DNA of 5,815 nucleotides from Candidatus Bathyarchaeota archaeon. GTDB taxonomy: Archaea > Thermoproteota > Bathyarchaeia > 40CM-2-53-6. Of this stretch, positions 4,579 to 5,815 are shown one piece after another. The stretch is taken from NCBI GenBank assembly GCA_005882955.1, contig VBBB01000157.1:6057-11871 (forward strand), given 5' to 3'. The position numbers were made by a program, and so were the translations under genes. Position 1 is the stretch's first letter. Each line of letters starts with the position of its first letter. The notes under the pieces were generated by a model. The model was not told the origin of the DNA and did no database searches. It saw only the letters and a list, made by a program, of their open reading frames with translations.

Positions 4579-5475
4579 ATTCATGTCTGCCCAGAATGCG
4601 GTAGCGTAAATCTCATCGAAGATTTCGACCAAGGGGAGACGATATGTCAAGACTGCGGGCTCGTGCTGTCTCAGAATCTGATGAGTCGCGGGCCAGAGTG
4701 GCGTGCTTTTACAAAAGAGGAGAAGGACGAGAGAGGACGCGTAGGTATACCCACTTCATTTTCTATTCACGACAAAGGTCTCTCCACAGTCATAGACCGT
4801 GTCAATAGGGACGCGTTTGGCCGGCAGCTTCCCATGGAGACCAGGATGGAGATGCTCCGGCTTCGCAAGTGGCAGATCCGTACTCGAGTACATTCGTCGT
4901 CTGACAGAAATCTAGCGCAAGCGATGGCAGAGCTGGATCGCCTTACCGACAAGCTACACGTGCCCGCCAACGTGAAAGAGAGCTCAGCTGTTGTGTACCG
5001 GAAGGCTTTAGATAACGGACTAGTGAGAGGCAGGTCTATTGCCGCCATTGCTGCGGCGTCTCTCTACGCCGCCTGTAGATCGTCTGAAACCCCTCGGACA
5101 TTAAAGGAGGTAGCTGCCGCCAGCAGAATCAAGAAGAAGGATGTCGCTAGATGTTACAGGCTGCTTTTGCGAGAACTCGAAATGTCCATGCCTGTGGAAG
5201 ATCCGATTCGATGCATTTCGAAGATCGCGAGTAGAGCCGAAATTTCAATGCAGACTCAGCAATCAGCGATTAGAGTCTTGAAAGATGCGAGGAAGAAGGG
5301 TGTCGTGGCGGGCAAGGATCCGATGGGTCTGGCCGCGGCGGCGTTGTACGTCGCTTGCGTTCTAGAGAATGAGAAGAAGACTCAGAAGGAAATCGCAGAG
5401 ATTGCAAATGTGACTGAGGTCACAGTACGAAATCGGTACAAGGGCCTAAAGGACTCCCTTGGACTGCCCGCCTGA
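4579..5475 (+). CDS. tfb: Transcription initiation factor TFB (TFIIB homologue)
   Basis: TFB bridges TBP on the TATA box and RNA polymerase. Counting from 4579, the zinc ribbon has C4, C7, C23 and C26 (CPECGSVNLIEDF, ICQDCGLV). The B-reader/linker follows (RGPEWRAF at 37-44, RVGIPTSFSIHDKGLSTVID to about 73), then two cyclin repeats at about 105-200 (RSIAAIAAASLYAACR) and 207-296 (KDPMGLAAAALYVACV). The C-terminal helix-turn-helix TQKEIAEIANVTEVTVRNRY reads the BRE. The length of 298 residues is normal for TFB. The start is unclear: the first ordinary start codon in frame, GTG 4663, falls inside the ribbon and would remove C4, C7, C23 and C26. The frame is open back to 4468 without ATG, GTG or TTG. 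I give the ATT just before the ribbon as a provisional boundary; see findings for the leader frame at 4464. Confidence 0.93.
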   Translation: MHVCPECGSVNLIEDFDQGETICQDCGLVLSQNLMSRGPEWRAFTKEEKDERGRVGIPTSFSIHDKGLSTVIDRVNRDAFGRQLPMETRMEMLRLRKWQIRTRVHSSSDRNLAQAMAELDRLTDKLHVPANVKESSAVVYRKALDNGLVRGRSIAAIAAASLYAACRSSETPRTLKEVAAASRIKKKDVARCYRLLLRELEMSMPVEDPIRCISKIASRAEISMQTQQSAIRVLKDARKKGVVAGKDPMGLAAAALYVACVLENEKKTQKEIAEIANVTEVTVRNRYKGLKDSLGLPA

Positions 5476-5487
5476 TGGAAAGTAGGC

Positions 5488-5736
5488 TTAGCGAAGATAC
5501 TGGCGCATGTTCTGAACGTTGTTGAAGACAGTGCTCCACTGCGGATGCGCAGCAACCCCTCCGCTGCTAAACCCGTTGAGAGCTATAGAGAACTTAACTC
5601 GAGGATCGCGCGAGTAATAGTAGATAATGTCCAACTTCCTCTTGGGCGTTGCATTTGAAAGGCTCCTTTTCAGCGCGTTGAACAGATATTTGTTGAAGAA
5701 CTCCAGCTCAATCGAAACGGAGATGCGTTCGCTCAT
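5488..5736 (-). CDS. Small hypothetical protein
   Basis: The 82-residue protein is not one I recognise. It begins with a strand-like SERISVSIELEF, then a probable helix FNKYLFNALKRSL, a strand KLDIIYYYSRD, and RVKFSIALNGF, ending in a glycine-rich turn and VFNNVQNMRQYLR. It has no signal peptide, membrane span or cysteine motif and looks like a compact alpha/beta soluble protein. The ATG is the only start in reach; GGGAG lies one base before it, too close for a normal Shine-Dalgarno site. A TATA-like CATAAATATTC (5774-5784) lies about 43 bases upstream, giving a short leader. The gene converges on tfb with a 12-base gap, so the two transcripts probably overlap at their 3' ends. Confidence 0.68.
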   Translation of the reverse strand: MSERISVSIELEFFNKYLFNALKRSLSNATPKRKLDIIYYYSRDPRVKFSIALNGFSSGGVAAHPQWSTVFNNVQNMRQYLR

Positions 5737-5773
5737 TCTCCCACTTTAAAGCATCTCTGAGTACGCTAGTCTT

Positions 5774-5784
5774 GAATATTTATG
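5774..5784 (-). promoter_or_regulatory. Candidate TATA box of the small hypothetical gene
   Basis: On the minus strand this reads CATAAATATTC, centred 43 bases upstream of the ATG. A start about 26 bases downstream would leave a leader of roughly 16 bases. The neighbouring TTTAAAG at 5744-5750 is too close to the ATG to serve as a TATA box. Confidence 0.4.
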
Positions 5785-5815
5785 ACTATACCTTGGAACC
5801 GACACTCCTCCTTGT

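Noticed and set aside
1..5815. CRISPR array or insertion sequence
   Set aside because: No set of regularly spaced repeats with spacers, no transposase and no terminal inverted repeats with target duplication were seen; the only tandem repeat has two full copies.

Overview
The window looks archaeal. It encodes a transcription factor B (zinc ribbon, B-reader and two cyclin repeats), an archaeal-type phosphopantetheine adenylyltransferase and an AbrB-type small protein. It also carries a tRNA gene interrupted by two short introns that fit bulge-helix-bulge (BHB) splicing. Shine-Dalgarno sites of GGTGA/GGAGGG type, TATA-like boxes and several TTG/GTG starts agree with this. Multi-intron tRNA genes suggest the TACK group (Thaumarchaeota, Bathyarchaeia or Crenarchaeota-like), but that placement is inference and no 16S marker is present.

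Layout: the C-terminal end of an unidentified + strand gene (2-88) meets an HDDC2/YfbR-like HD phosphohydrolase on the minus strand (85-645). A compact divergent promoter region (646-715) with a perfect 14-bp palindrome separates it from a two-gene operon: an AbrB/MazE-like small protein (716-952) whose stop codon overlaps the start of a SecB-like protein (952-1428). A 384-bp stretch without a convincing gene follows. It holds two copies of a 16-base hairpin sequence and leads into a catalytic-domain-only tyrosine recombinase (1813-2421). After a further promoter-bearing spacer comes a winged-helix-like small protein (2661-3044), which converges on the CoA-biosynthesis gene coaD (3071-3634, minus). 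Positions 3635-4207 have no secure gene, only a hairpin and what may be a decayed zinc-ribbon/membrane-anchor gene. Then come tRNA-Gln(CUG) on the minus strand (4208-4343), tfb on the plus strand (about 4579-5475) and a small hypothetical gene on the minus strand (5488-5736).

The genes do not form one pathway. HD nucleotidase, CoaD, tRNA-Gln and TFB are housekeeping functions. The AbrB-like plus SecB-like pair is the only clear operon and resembles two of the three parts of a toxin-antitoxin-chaperone module, without a recognisable toxin. The strongest points for follow-up are the tRNA-Gln gene, whose mature cloverleaf forms only after removing a non-canonical 29/30 intron as well as a canonical 37/38 intron, and the tfb gene, whose zinc ribbon is in frame but has no ATG, GTG or TTG start ahead of it. 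Several apparent frame breaks (tfb leader, recombinase N-terminus, 3749-4148) could be real decay, recoding or assembly errors.
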